Shown piece by piece: positions 45,804 through 57,090 of a DNA stretch of 64,000 bases; the first letter of the stretch is position 1; each line of letters starts with the position of its first letter. The position numbers and the translations under genes were made by a program. Source of the DNA: Sweltsa coloradensis (lineage: Eukaryota; Arthropoda; Insecta; Plecoptera; Chloroperlidae); the NCBI GenBank assembly GCA_024449915.1, contig JAMZAV010000307.1:372001-436000 (forward strand), written 5' to 3'. Under the pieces are notes generated by a model, which saw nothing but the letters and a program-made list of their open reading frames with translations, did no database searches and had not been told where the DNA came from.

Positions 45804-46105
45804 TGTTCTTCGCCCAGCCGCGCTATATACGTCGAATTTGTCTTGTTAGATGGTGATGCTTATACTATTAGTGTACATAGACGCTAAAATCCATTTAAAA
45901 ACGTTATTGCAAACCTTTTTAATAAAAATAATGTATCATTGTTCAACGCCTAAAAATATTGCGCTTTTCAATATTTCATGGTGTACCTCTGAGTCTCCGA
46001 GCAAAAACAGTAAAGTCGTTCTTCTATATTATTTTCGAAGTGATCGACAGATTTACGACGCTGTTTTATGGCCTTTAAAGGAAAGATAAGTATTCTCACA
46101 TCTTC
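45804..46105. other. A+T-rich DNA, no gene recognised
   Basis: CTTCGCCCAGCC just after the LINE tail recurs at about 46598. Nothing else was matched. Confidence 0.35.
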
Positions 46106-46190
46106 TCAGTCTCGCCCCTGGTCCCGTGGGGAGGTTACTGTGCCCAGGGTGGCAGCTTTGGGTTCGATGCTCGGTCGATAAAAAAGTATC
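46106..46190 (+). repeat. tRNA-like SINE head
   Basis: CTGGTCCCGTGGGGAGGTTA, then CAGCTTTGGGTTCGATGCTC has A-box/B-box-like spacing. It is degenerate, with no assigned body. Confidence 0.4.
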
Positions 46191-46423
46191 CACTATGGTA
46201 AAACTAATTCAATACTATCCAACCATCGCATCCATCGACGCGTCATAATTTTGTTGCCAACTATTTCTTACTGTTTGATGTTGATACATCGAAATTTACC
46301 TTTTGTGCAAATTAAATTATAAATTTAATTAAAAAAATGCCTGATTTGAATAATGTGTTGCTTCAAAGGGTTGATAAGGTATCACTAAAACAAACTATTA
46401 TAACGTCCTAACCCACGTTTAAT

Positions 46424-46440
46424 GACCAGGCACCTCCACC
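46424..46440 (+). repeat. GC-rich dispersed motif, copy 8 (variant)
   Basis: GACCAGGCACCTCCACC, one substitution in the CCCGG core (CCAGG). Confidence 0.85.
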
Positions 46441-46738
46441 ATATTAAAAAAATCCTCCATTCTTCCATATAGGTTTTTATTAACATTTTCAACTGTTTTG
46501 TTGATTTTGGTAAAATTTCTATACTTTAAAATTGAGCTCAAAAATAGCTATCAAAAATATTGCCACATATCAATATCGTAAATAAGTATCGATTTCTTCG
46601 CCCAGCCTTACTAATGCCTGTTTTTAATTTCTCGTGGAAAACTACCCAGAATGCAGTGCATGCCTTTTTTGTGCTAATTCCTAGGGATATTAAAATATAG
46701 ACGATTTAAAAGGGGCATACAAGCTTCCTGCTACAATA

Positions 46739-47002
46739 TTGGCAATTCAGCCAAGCCCTGCTTTGCTAAACATTTTGAGCGAAAACTGCCCTGTATACAA
46801 ACGTAAACGTTCAGAAAAGGTAGATTCAAAACGCTTTAAAGAAAGCGCAATGGAAGAAATCACATTTAGCCCTGAGAGCCAGGCTTTCAAGAGTCGCTTG
46901 CCAGAGCTCGAAAATCAAAGTAACACAGCTAGGAATCCAACTTCACAAGGCTACTTAGGCCTCTTTTACACGCGGAGGTGGCGATCTGGCGAAATGAAAT
47001 AG
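46739..47002 (+). pseudogene. Possible decayed coding fragment
   Basis: The open frame lacks an ATG start (it opens TTG). It has a lysine/arginine/serine-rich stretch (YKRKRSEKVDSKRFKESAM) with better than average codon mixture for this A+T-rich DNA. No family is recognised. It could be a relic of a transposon or retrogene ORF, or chance. Confidence 0.15.
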
Positions 47003-47842
47003 TTGTCGATGAAAACACCGTTTGATGTTTGTGAAATACTGTTGATTCGGAAACACCATTTGAACTGCGCTGTTACTCAAAGAAGTAAAAATTTTTAAAA
47101 AAGTGAAGAGAAAAAGTCACGTTTCGGAATGTAAGGTAGCTTTTGTTCCGTCACAGTTGAGAGATTAAAGACCATCCGCCCAACAGTAGAACAATGGTCA
47201 ACAAGTGAAGAGTGGAATCTAAGAATTCCTTGAGAGTAATGTTTTGCTTCTAATTAAATAGCACCTTCATAGAATTGTCTGGATTGAAAGTACAGCTTTT
47301 CACAATTGACCAAACTCTAATCGTTGCAGTTAACCCTATATAGGCCAAGAGACTGGGACCCAAAATTTTGCTCTCTACCTTAACAATTTGATTTGATTTT
47401 AGAGTTGATTTTTTAAAGAAGAATTTGAGTAATATTTTTTCTTTATATTTAAATTTAATCTACTGCAAGCAAAGAAAATATCCGGGACATCCCGAAAATT
47501 GGTGTTTTTTTGGTGTTTTTGTACACAATTTGATTTTTGAACCACAAAAAATCCTAATCATAAGAATTTAAATAAGAAAAAATCCTACCAATTCCAAACA
47601 AAACAAAGCAGCTTTTTACCCAGGTTAAAAGTATGAAAAACTGGCAGATTTAATTGTGTAGATTTTAAAATGTGGTAGGAAATATGTATCCTACTGACCT
47701 TAAAATGGGACACTAATAAAATGGGCATGCCTTGCACCCTGGGCAGGCTTCCCACAAGAAATTAAACATTTGAATGAAGCGTAATAACACGTATGGAACT
47801 CGAACTCTCTCCCTGAAAGTTATGTAGATTCTCTCCAGGGCG
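47003..47842. other. A+T-rich DNA, no gene recognised
   Basis: No repeat or exon signal was matched. Confidence 0.35.
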
Positions 47843-48169
47843 ATGAAAGATATTGCCACCTGCCTTTACGACCTCACAGTCGAGAAACTTACGTTCGTTC
47901 ACTTTTTACAACCCCCTCTGAAGGTTCAATGTGTTGGTTCGCGCACGCGCCCTGAAGACGCCGCAGAACTCCGCTCGCATGTCTGTGAGGATTTACTGGC
48001 AGAGTTGCGTCAAGCAATATATTTCTATGGGTTATTTGAGTTTTTATCTTGGTGGATTAGAGTCGAGCATTCTCGAGTATTTTCAATGTTGGCTTATCGT
48101 TATACATCGGGGCTTAAGAGTGATGAGGAGGAGGAGGTAAAAACTAAGTTAGGTTTTCTTGCGCAATAG
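47843..48169 (+). CDS. Unassigned 108-codon ORF
   Basis: An ATG-initiated frame over a GC-richer patch that includes CGCGCACGCGCCC. The predicted protein has an acidic end (DEEEEV) at GAG|GTAAAA, which could be a donor. No domain is recognised. The CpG patch may equally be regulatory DNA with an NRF-1-like word. Low confidence. Confidence 0.17.
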   Translation: MKDIATCLYDLTVEKLTFVHFLQPPLKVQCVGSRTRPEDAAELRSHVCEDLLAELRQAIYFYGLFEFLSWWIRVEHSRVFSMLAYRYTSGLKSDEEEEVKTKLGFLAQ

Positions 48170-48890
48170 GGGGCGGGGTGAACGTGCACATAGCCACACA
48201 AGATCTCACGTGGGATTAAATAACATGAGATGATTAAATATAGTATTTAATTTTAATGTTTTCCACCAAACCAAAATGAATTAAGAAATCTTAAAATATA
48301 AATAAGCATGTGTATGGCAGTACCTAAAAGAGGGAACGAAGCTACTTTTATCAATATATCGTCGAAGAAGAATCCACAAATTAGATTATTTCAAGTGCGT
48401 TGATCTTTTTGTGATTTTATCGGGTTAGCTTCATTAATTCATTATTAATTTATTATTTTTAAATTAATTTATTAATTCATTAATGGTGGATGTCCCGGAT
48501 TATGAATCCTGCCATGGTGATTAAAACCTAATATGTATCCCTAGGTCTGTTCGTTCGCAGACCTAATGTTTACACTAAAAAAAACAGTGTTTACACTTTA
48601 GTTTGGATTTAGGCTAGTGTTATGAGAGCGAGTTTAACACCGAGGCGAACGACGGGCCAAAGTGGCTCATTCCACAGAAGTGTGTGCGAACGAACGAACC
48701 GAATGTCCACAAAAACAGCAAATCAATGGACGTCAAGTTCGGTTTTTACTGTGAGACGTGACACGAACGTAATGTGGATAGACAAGTGTATTCTGTAATT
48801 GTTCTTCAATGAGGATGTCACTACATATCTTTTAATGACTCTGTGGGCTAGAAGGGTGCGGCATGAGTCACCCAAATTTTACAAAGAATT
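48170..48890. other. No gene recognised; A+T palindrome at 48430-48485
   Basis: TTAATTCATTATTAATTTAT...TTAATTTATTAATTCATTAA is a self-complementary A+T tract. Confidence 0.4.
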
Positions 48891-48908
48891 ACCCGGCACC
48901 TCCACCGA
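48891..48908 (+). repeat. GC-rich dispersed motif, copy 9
   Basis: ACCCGGCACCTCCACCGA, with one change after the core. Confidence 0.88.
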
Positions 48909-50911
48909 ACACAACATTTCAATAATGGAATGTAACGTATTATTTCATTTTTATATTTCCGTTCAACAATATTTTCCTCAACTCGCTTCGCTACCACTTT
49001 TGCCTCTTTTGGCCATTCCCTTACCCATGTTTGTTGAAATTTAACGTGCTACACACGTCACATACGCCAATATAAAATCTAATCTTAAATACATATGAAA
49101 TTTAGTTTAGTTAAATGTTGCAAAGCGTTTTGAAATGAATTTCTCTAAACCTATACACGCTAGTTTAAACAACCATCTGTGTATGACTACTCTGATCAAA
49201 ACCTACCCCTACCACAACTAATCCACTCACCACGTATCTGCTTTACTAGCCACAAACACACACACAGCTTTGAACCCATGTATTTATTAACACACACATG
49301 GTGGGCCAGGTTTCTAGCGGGGCTAACTCCGCAGGCGAGACAAGATACATTTAAACACTCGTATATTGCTAGGGCGCTAAATTACGATATTATTATTACT
49401 ACACTGTTAAAACACCACGATTAATATGTGCACATTATTTACACCACAGCTGGTCATAACGAGGCAAGAACTTATTTCTAGCTTGATTTAAGTTGCAGCT
49501 GCTTTCATTTCTCAACATGGCGACTAAAATGTACAAAACGATAAAATATTAAAAATCTTTGTCTTTTGAATATTAAGGCTATTTTAATGTCCTGAACCTG
49601 GTTAATCTAATCGATAAAAATTCTTAGATTGTTAGATTTATGCAATTCATTTGGGTATCTTTGATTCGTTTTAAATAATTATTGTGAGGATAAAATTGTG
49701 TTGGAACTATTGCTTTTTATCTAATTCTCAGCCTAAAATTTCTCTAGTATTCACAAAATCCCTACTCGCTTTTGTATACAAAAAACGAAAGTTTCTGCAA
49801 ACTATTTTTAAAGATGTTTGTGTCACAAAACAGCTTTAGTTCTTCTAGATGTTTTCAAAATAAATAGAAAACTTGTAAAAAGTTCATTCTTTTCGCGGAT
49901 CGTTAAATATTTTCTTCATCCAAGGCACCCAAACCTCCCCCACCCACAACTGCCACCCCGGTCAAAATAAAAAGTGATAAATGTTTCTGCTAGCTCCCAG
50001 TTAAGTGTTGTCATTTCCCACTATACTGAAGTGACCCATTGGCAGTCAGTCACTTTTTGGCACTTATTCCGGAGTTTTTATTAATGTTGTTATTAAGAGG
50101 ACACCCTACAGAGGTTTGTATCCAAGATGTGTGACACATTTCACAGTTTCAAGGAAACAGAAATCTAGGGTTTGCTCAAAGAGAACAAAATATTTACGAT
50201 ACCGATTCGAAGCATCCAAATTAATTAATTTTCTTTGACTAAAGGAATAAACCAACAAGTTCCAGATAACTTTAAATATACATGAATGAACACAATTAAC
50301 ACAAATATGAGAAATATTAAAAAAAGCACGCTTAACTGACAAACAAAGTGGGTTAAGATATTCGCAGAAACTTTAAAGGGAAAAGATATTCTTAAGCTAT
50401 AAAATTAAGACTTTCGTATCGGTAAACCGCATCAACCGTTTAAAGAAGTGGAGTTTTGCTATATTGTGGATGTTGATTTATTTATCAAAAGTTAACAATT
50501 TGTTATAGGTATCTTAAAATTGCTTGATAAATAGTATATTAGTTTGCAAGATTTATATTAATTTGAATTAAGATGATTAAGGATTTAATTTAAACGTACA
50601 TATGTCACCAATTTTCTAGGCTTTTCAGCAATTTGTGTGTATGCTTGATCGACCACATTGAAACGCTGCATATCAGTCAGATGCTTGTTGGTTACAGAAA
50701 TGTCAACATGAGCAAAGTTCCCTCGAGATTCGTTTAACCTACTAAACTGTTATAAACAACTAAGTCTAAACTAGTTAATACGTTTTATAACTTCCTCAAG
50801 TATTTTTAAACTTTGTGAACTTCATTAAAGTGTTTTTCAAAGTTTCAGAAAGCGCGTTAAAGTAGTACACACTTTATTTGAGCTTTTAATGTTAGATGTG
50901 GGTTCCGCCTC
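48909..50911. other. A+T-rich DNA, no gene recognised
   Basis: Only chance frames under 82 codons. 49920-49965 is C-rich. Confidence 0.35.
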
Positions 50912-51450
50912 GGGCCTAGGACGGCAACGCTGTCGCAAGAAGCGACGTTGCCAACTCGACACTCGTGTAGCTAACAGGCAGAGTTTATGGGCCTAGGACG
51001 GCAACGCTGTCGCAAGAAGCGACGTTGCCAGCGCGACACTTGTGTAGCTAACAGGCAGAGTTTATGGGCCTAGGACGGCAACGCTGTCGCAAGAAGCGAC
51101 GTTGCCAACTCGATACACTCGTGTAGCTAACAGGCAGAGTTTATGGGCCTAGGACGGCAACGCTGTCGCAAGAAGCGACGTTGCCAGCTCGACACTCGTG
51201 TAGCTAACAGGCAGAGTTTATGGGCCTAGGACGGCAACGCTGTCGCAAGAAGCGACGTTGCCAGCTCGACACTCGTGTAGCTAACAGGCAGAGTTTATGG
51301 GCCTAGGACGGCAACGCTGTCGCAAGAAGCGACGTTGCCAGCGCGACACTCGTGTAGCTAACAGGCAGAGTTTATGGGCCTAGGACGGCAACGCTGTCGC
51401 AAGAAGCGACGTTGCCAGCGCGACACTCGTGTAGCTAACAGGCAGAGTTT
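50912..51450 (+). repeat. 77-bp satellite, seven copies, each with an internal hairpin
   Basis: Units start with GGGCCTAGGACGGCAACGCT at 50912, 50989, 51066, 51145, 51222, 51299 and 51376. One unit is 79 bp (an extra TA), and the others are 77 bp. Variation is confined mainly to a short segment (CAACTCG / CAGCTCG / CAGCGCG). Each unit contains GGCAACGCTGTCGC, AAGAA, GCGACGTTGCC, an inverted repeat able to form a bulged 11-bp stem. 77 is not a multiple of three, so the array is not protein coding; the frame at 51374 is incidental. High GC and homogeneity imply a recent local expansion. Confidence 0.95.
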
Positions 51451-52189
51451 TTCTACAAACAAACTTTTATCTCTCGATGTCCCAATCAATCAGAACGCAT
51501 CCCTGGGAGAATTTCCCACTTTGTTTCTGAAAAGTTTTCCGCGTTTTCTTTTGATGTCGCCGAACGACACGACGAAAACACCTTGTAAACTCTTCGACCT
51601 TTGATCACGGCACTTTCCAGCCAAAGACTTAAGACATCCAAAAACCTTCTCCCGAACATCTACGATCGAAAAACAAATTATTTAAAATCTGTTGAAGCCA
51701 ACAGGAAAGCTCTCTCAACCTCCTAAGATTTTCTTTTATAATTAAGACCCTCGATAATTTTCTTCTCGTGTTAAATATCACCCTTTTTCTGAAAGTTTTC
51801 CTAGGATTGCAGTTACATTAAGTTGGTTACTTGACATCTCTAAGTGTTAATTTTTCCACTTGGTGCGTTCACACTATTTTGAAGATTCCACTGAAGAATT
51901 AGGTGAGTGCAGAACTCGCAAAACGAGGACTAAACAACGATTTATAATATCGTCTTAACGAATTCAACAATAGAAGAGGATCATGATTTAAACACCGTGT
52001 TTTCACGATTCAGATGAGAAAACATTTAAATTGAAAGCAATGTTATAGTGTAACAATGTTTTCACTTGATCACTCGTATTCTTAATAATTATCATGACAA
52101 GAGAGATATTTTATGAATTATATTTACATCACCTTCAATATTACCGACATCGATGGCATTGATGACATTTGTAAGTTTTTCTTTTTTAA
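51451..52189. other. No gene recognised
   Basis: 51450-51620 is moderately GC-rich immediately after the satellite but has no recognisable domain. Confidence 0.35.
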
Positions 52190-52495
52190 CGTTTTTTTCT
52201 TCTTTCTTTCTTTTTTCTTTCCTTTTTCCTTTTTCCTTTTTCCTTTTTATCCACCACTTTTTTATATTTGATTCATTAATAAATTGCATTTTATATCCTT
52301 TTTATTTGTTAGCAAAATTGTTGTGTTTTAATGCATTGTTGTTGTAATGTTACTATTTCAAATATTTACTTAACTGTAGTTCATTGTTGTGTCTGCATCT
52401 ATGTAATTAGATTTATTTAGTTGTCCTCCTTCGTAAATCAGTTTTTATAACTGAATAGCATAGACGTAAAATAAATGAATGAATAAAAAAAAATT
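52190..52495 (+). mobile_element. LINE-like 3' end fragment, copy 2, with polypyrimidine tract
   Basis: It starts with a CCTTTTT-repeat tract (52220-52248), then TTTTATATTTGATTCATTAA, TCCTTTTTATTTGTTA, TTAGATTTATTTAGTTGTCC, CAGTTTTTATAACTGAATAG, and an AATGAATGAATAAAAAAAAA tail. The same order on the opposite strand is at 59877-60150, including the polypyrimidine tract. This is the 3' UTR of a non-LTR element or a SINE mobilised by one. Confidence 0.7.
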
Positions 52496-52527
52496 AGATG
52501 GCTCTTAAGAAACGTGAAAGACTAATC

Positions 52528-52580
52528 CAGGAGGTCCCGCTCGAATTCCGCCCCCGGCAATCCTAACTGAAAGCTAGAGA
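52528..52580 (+). repeat. tRNA-derived SINE fragment, CCTAACTGAAA subfamily
   Basis: GGTCCCGCTCGAATTCCGCC, then CCGGCAATCCTAACTGAAAG, matching the 1408 and 30144 copies. Confidence 0.5.
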
Positions 52581-52930
52581 AAAAAGAATTGAACAAAAAC
52601 CAGATAGATCAAAGTATTACAAGTAACAAAAACGAGAAAAATGAGTCAAGTGCATGTGTTTTAAGTTAGTTCTATAAAGAAGCTACAGGAAAATTAATAC
52701 AAGAGATAAGACTTCATGGAGCTGAGATCTAGCGGCGGAACACTCAAACTACTTTGCTTTTTGTTATTTTCTTGTGGAGTAAAGTGATCCAAGTGGCACT
52801 GGAATACATAGTGGGCGCAATAAAAATAATAAAATTGAATTTTAAAATCTACTTTTGTTACATCTTAACTTTTGCCTACTAGCATGATGCATTGTGGTTC
52901 AACCAAATGCTCTGCATGTTTAATTGTTTG

Positions 52931-53363
52931 AAATTGATTGATTGTATGATTAATTGATTGTTTATTGCCTAACGTCTCATATTAATGCACTTGGGCTATT
53001 CGAGACGATTAGTGGTGATAGATGAGGATGAAGTGTGAACAGAAGGGAGGAGGGGGAACCCGGTACCGGCACGTAGCCTACTCCTTTCGAACAGTACCAA
53101 GAGGACCAACGGCTTTACGTCCCACCCGAAAAGACGGTGTAACCTTGACAGTCATATAGGTTCCTCCACTAATCCGGACTGCCAGGAAGACGTCGAGGAG
53201 AACGAAGCCGTTACACAAGCTCTCGAACCCTCCGTCTGCTCTAGTCAGCGGTATAATGTGTGTTTCAGAGCCGAGCGGTCACCCACTCTACCCCTGACCA
53301 CGCCCCGCTTAACTTCGGTGTTCGAGTGGGAACCGGTTAAACGACCTTGGCTTAACCGCTGGC
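52931..53363 (-). mobile_element. 5S-rRNA-derived SINE, copy 3 (best preserved)
   Basis: From 53363 on the minus strand: GCCAGCGGTTAAGCCAAGGT, GGTTCCCACTCGAACACCGA, AGTTAAGCGGGGCGTGGTCA, GGGGTAGAGTGGGTGACCGC. The 5' end and the C-box-like GAGTGGGTGACCGC are close to a 5S rRNA gene. The body includes AGGAACCTATATGACTGT and ACTCCTTTCG-type blocks. The tail is ATCGTCTCGAATAGCCCAAG, ATATGAGACGTTAGGCAATA, then CAAT repeats. About 430 bp. Confidence 0.9.
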
Positions 53364-54060
53364 TTTGTTCGAAATTAAACATCAACGCTATTTATCTCGG
53401 GACTTGTATTTTTTTTTACTTGTATTACTTTGATTTTCCAGCCTTCTAATCTTAAAATTCTATTTTTCATTTTTTGTGTGATCAAATATATAAACGCTTA
53501 ATCGTGCAAAAATATGCGTCCCGAAATTACACACCTTTTTTATAATCAACATAATATTTTGAAAAAACCACGTGACAAAAAATACAAAAACAAAACGTGG
53601 TGTGTGTACACAAAATATGAACAATCACGTCAATAATGCCCAATACTTTTTCTCGCCCAAATATTCCAACATCACGGGGAAAATAACGTGGTAATGCTAT
53701 TTCTATTGCAGACTTTCGCCGATGCTTGAAAATTATACCTGGTTTGATTTTTATCTTCGGGTTATGGTGAACTTATTTTATTTTCCTTTACCCTGAAAAA
53801 TTTATAACATGTAATATTTATTTAAAAATTAGAGTTGAAGAATATGTATAAAATATGTAGCTACAAATAATATTTAGTTTCCAATTTGCCTGTAAATTCG
53901 TTTTTTTTATGTATAGCGAGTGAATACTACCCCATTTAGATTTACGATTAGCAAGAGTATCCTGTAGTAAAATCCTTCGAACGTCAGTAAACCTATCACC
54001 CCACCCCACCCCACCCTTGCCTTCCTTAATAAACTCCCCTGTAAAACCTGGTGAGTGTTG
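53364..54060. other. A+T-rich DNA, no gene recognised
   Basis: CACCCCACCCCACCCC at about 53999-54014 is the only low-complexity feature. Confidence 0.35.
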
Positions 54061-54420
54061 AAGTTGACACAGCCCCCGACAGGAGCAGCACTGGCGAAGT
54101 GCTACGTCACTCAACCTTCCAATTAGCCCTAGGAAATGGAAACCGTAAGCCCGCACGCACCCTGCATTCAGGCAGCGCGACGACCAACGAACGACGCGAC
54201 GGCGCGAAAATGTTATTTAAAAGCGTTGCTGTGTAAACTTTGCATCATCAACTTAAAACTCGGCGAAAGTTTCCTTAGAAAGGGAAAAGGAGGGTCCGAT
54301 TTGCATTTAATTAATAATTTAATATGAGAAAGCGGCGACTTGGCAACGTTGGTGAGAGCGCCGGCAACCGTGGACGGACGAATTACGGCATCAACGTGTT
54401 GGCTTAGGTGTGTTGACAAT
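54061..54420. promoter_or_regulatory. CpG-rich block, candidate regulatory region or exon
   Basis: Composition rises in G+C and CpG (GCGACGACCAACGAACGACG, CGACGGCGCGAAAATG, GAGCGCCGGCAACCGTGG). GTGCTACGTCACTCA contains a CRE-like TACGTCA, and GGCGCGAAAA is E2F-like. Small frames on both strands overlap it without recognisable domains. It may be a promoter or untranslated exon. Confidence 0.3.
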
Positions 54421-54898
54421 TTTTCTTCTAATAAGGTAAATTTAATTTAAAAGTCTTTTCTTGAAGGAGTGAAATTAAGTAAAGTCCTGTGAGGAATTTT
54501 AAATTGCCTTAGTTTATCTCGTGGAGGGTGATGCATGGCTTCTCAGGGCAGAGATATGCTAATGAGGGTCCCCACTGAGTACAATGATACAATCGTAGTA
54601 AGTTCTTTTAGTTCTAAGCGGGCCTGACATGTGGACAGCTCACTCGGAATACATGAATGCATGAATATTATAATTAACACCACCAATCCGTTACTCAAGA
54701 CACTTTGTGCTAGGATCTGATGTTTGAAAATTTATTGAGAACGTCTCTAGCATTACAATTTTATTTTGCTAAACACCTCTACTAATACAATAGTTGATAG
54801 TTTGTTGCTAAACCTATCTACTATTGTAATAATTAATTTGTCGCCAAACGTATCTACCAATGCAATATTTTAGAGATTGTTGAACTTGTTGTTCTCCT

Positions 54899-55133
54899 TG
54901 GCGCCGTCTGCTCGGCAGTCCGGGTTAGTGGAGGAACCTATATGACTGTCAAAAGTTACACCGTCCTTTCGGATGGGACGTAAAGCCGTTGGTCCCCTTG
55001 GTACTTTTCGGTAGGAGTAGGCTATGTGCCGGTACCGGGTTTCCCCTCCTCCTTCTCTATTAAATTTGCACTAGTGGGCTACATTGCCTGTTGCAAATAG
55101 AGACATAAATAAATAAATAAATAAATAAATGTC
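54899..55133 (+). mobile_element. 5S-rRNA-derived SINE, copy 4, 5'-truncated
   Basis: It begins within the body (CGTCTGCTCGGCAGTCCGGG) and has AGGAACCTATATGACTGT, GTCCTTTCGGATGGGACGTA, GTGCCGGTACCGGGTTTCCC, tail TTCTCTATTAAATTTGCACT and a perfect (AAAT)n terminus. The 5S-derived head is lost, as expected from incomplete reverse transcription. Its tail type is that of the 15.0-kb copy. Confidence 0.85.
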
Positions 55134-55807
55134 TCTATTTTTTTTTAAAATAAATTTGTTGTAAAACGTATCTTTTAAAGCAATCGTACCGTTAAAAGTA
55201 TAGTTTCCAATGGTATACTGATCACTGTCCACATACAAGGTGAACTATAAGAACTTGATAAGCAAGTGCAGAGTTATAAATATTGTCTACAGATCTCTGA
55301 TATTCTCAACTCGTTTCTAGATTATTTCCAACTTTTACAATATTAAACTATGTTTAGGTAACTCTGAATATTAAACAGAAACATCGGCTCAACAAAGTTA
55401 ACAAGAATTAAACCCAACTTTACAGAAGCTTCGATGAGATCCGCTTAAATCCCCTCGTCTAATCTTATTACAGGTAAAGTCAGACTTTCTTGGTTGTAAT
55501 ATGGTAATTTAATCTTTTATGTCTCCATCTTCAAGTCAATGTTGAAATATAATTCTCATGCACGCTGCTGGATATCCTAACCCGATTTGGTTCAGCCCTC
55601 AGCGTCTGATGGAATTACCGATGATGTAGCAGGTAACTAGGGCATTGGGTCACAAAGTAGAATAACCATACTTGGTTTTATATTATTAACAATTTTCAAT
55701 TTTTAATTAATTATTAGAATTTCATTAGGTTTAAGTCAACTTTATTAATATTTAAAATTTGCAATAAGCAAATTGTCGTCAATATTTTATTAAAGACGCT
55801 CGTTGTA
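55134..55807. other. A+T-rich DNA, no gene recognised
   Basis: No feature was matched elsewhere in the window. Confidence 0.35.
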
Positions 55808-56000
55808 ACACTGCGCGTAAAAATGAATATTGAATTTTTACTTGTAAAGAATCTTAAATTATGATTTTCTTCTAATTTGTTTTCGTTTGTCTGCATTTTT
55901 CTATATTATTAAATTATTAGATATTATGATAAAAATTGTCTGGCCCGGCACCTCCACCAAAAACGTTTGTAAATCTTGGACCGGCACCTCCACCATTCCC
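55808..56000 (+). repeat. Larger repeat carrying paired GC-rich motifs, copy 1
   Basis: Motifs at 55942-55962 (GGCCCGGCACCTCCACCAAA) and 55978-55997 (GGACCGGCACCTCCACCATT) are 36 bp apart. Upstream sequence (ACTGCGCGTAAAAATGAATA, AAATTATGATTTTCTTC, TTTGTCTGCATTTTT) aligns with 63240-63370, where the same pair recurs with the same spacing. Confidence 0.8.
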
Positions 56001-56140
56001 TATAAAATATGTGTATTACCTGAAACTTTCGATTATCGGCTACCCTAAATGACGGGTAATATTTGTTCTTATGAACCGGAGCAGAGGTTACAGAAAGTAA
56101 TTAAATTTACATCATTAAACTTACTAAACAATAATTTGAA

Positions 56141-56580
56141 AGAGCGAAGCGAAGACTACAATTTCACTTACCCTGAAAAAATAGTTCGGTGTGTTTTTTG
56201 TCTGTTTGCTCGCTCTCTACCGGGGAAACGGCATACGCGATCGTGATGGAAATTAAAGAGGACCTTAGAAATATCTTAACTTAGATCTTCCAAGTTTTTG
56301 GGTACAATCAAAAAAATATTTCTTATATTTGTTTCGTACTTTTACGATTTTTTCCCGATTTTTAATGCAATATTTTCGTGATAATTGGCCCGCGTCCGGG
56401 AAAATGGCTACTCCGATCTTAATAAAACTTTATGGGAACGTTTGAAATCGCTGAACTCAGATGTATTATGATTTAAGGGACAATCTAAGAAACATTTTTC
56501 ATAGAAATCGTACTTTTAGAGCAACGATAATCAACCATAAATGCTCATCCATCAACGCGACTGAAAAAAGCATAAGCAAA
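56141..56580 (+). mobile_element. Helentron-like element (copy D), 5'-damaged
   Basis: It starts at AGAGCGAAGCGAAGACTACA (the TGGATGAGCG end is missing). The interior shares GCTCGCTCTCTACCGGGGAA, ACGGCATACGCGATCGTGAT and TTTTTGGGTACAATC with copies A/B. The 3' side is ATGCTCATCCATCAACGCGA, then CTGAAAAAAGCAT, like copy E rather than the CCTAGT ends. Confidence 0.6.
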
Positions 56581-57090
56581 GAGTTCTAGTCTTTATTCTC
56601 CACCTATGGTCGTCTCAACACTCTTTGCATATCTATGAACATAGTTTATTCGCTGCCGTTTTGTATTCTACATAGCCACTGAGCTTTAGTGCGACGGTTT
56701 GTATATAAAGTAAAATCGATCAATGTTAAGATCATACAAACTTTTATAACTTTTCCCGTTTGCATGTCTTTTTATTCTTAACTGATCAGAATTTCTTTCG
56801 AATCCATGAAAATATTCATGTATAATATATGCGTGGGAAATCATGTCATGGGTTGACTTTGAATATTTCCCCTAGCTATTGCGTGCGAACTACAAGGTAA
56901 ATATATAGAGAAGTCTGGTTTGTATTTGTGTGCTCTGTCCTGGAATCAATGCCGGAATTATAATCACATGCTAATTACTCAACCACGGTTGACCTGCTTA
57001 GATTTAACAGCAGAACTTTGAGCGATACTCGGTAAGGTTTGTTTTAAATTAAATTAGTACCAACTTGACGTGAATAATTTGTAAGTTTAT

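Noticed and set aside
50912..51450. CRISPR array
   Set aside because: Units are contiguous with no unique spacers, the DNA is eukaryotic, and there are no cas genes.
52153..52347. Phe/Ser/Leu-rich ORF
   Set aside because: It is a reading of the CCTTTTT polypyrimidine tract inside the LINE-like 3' end.
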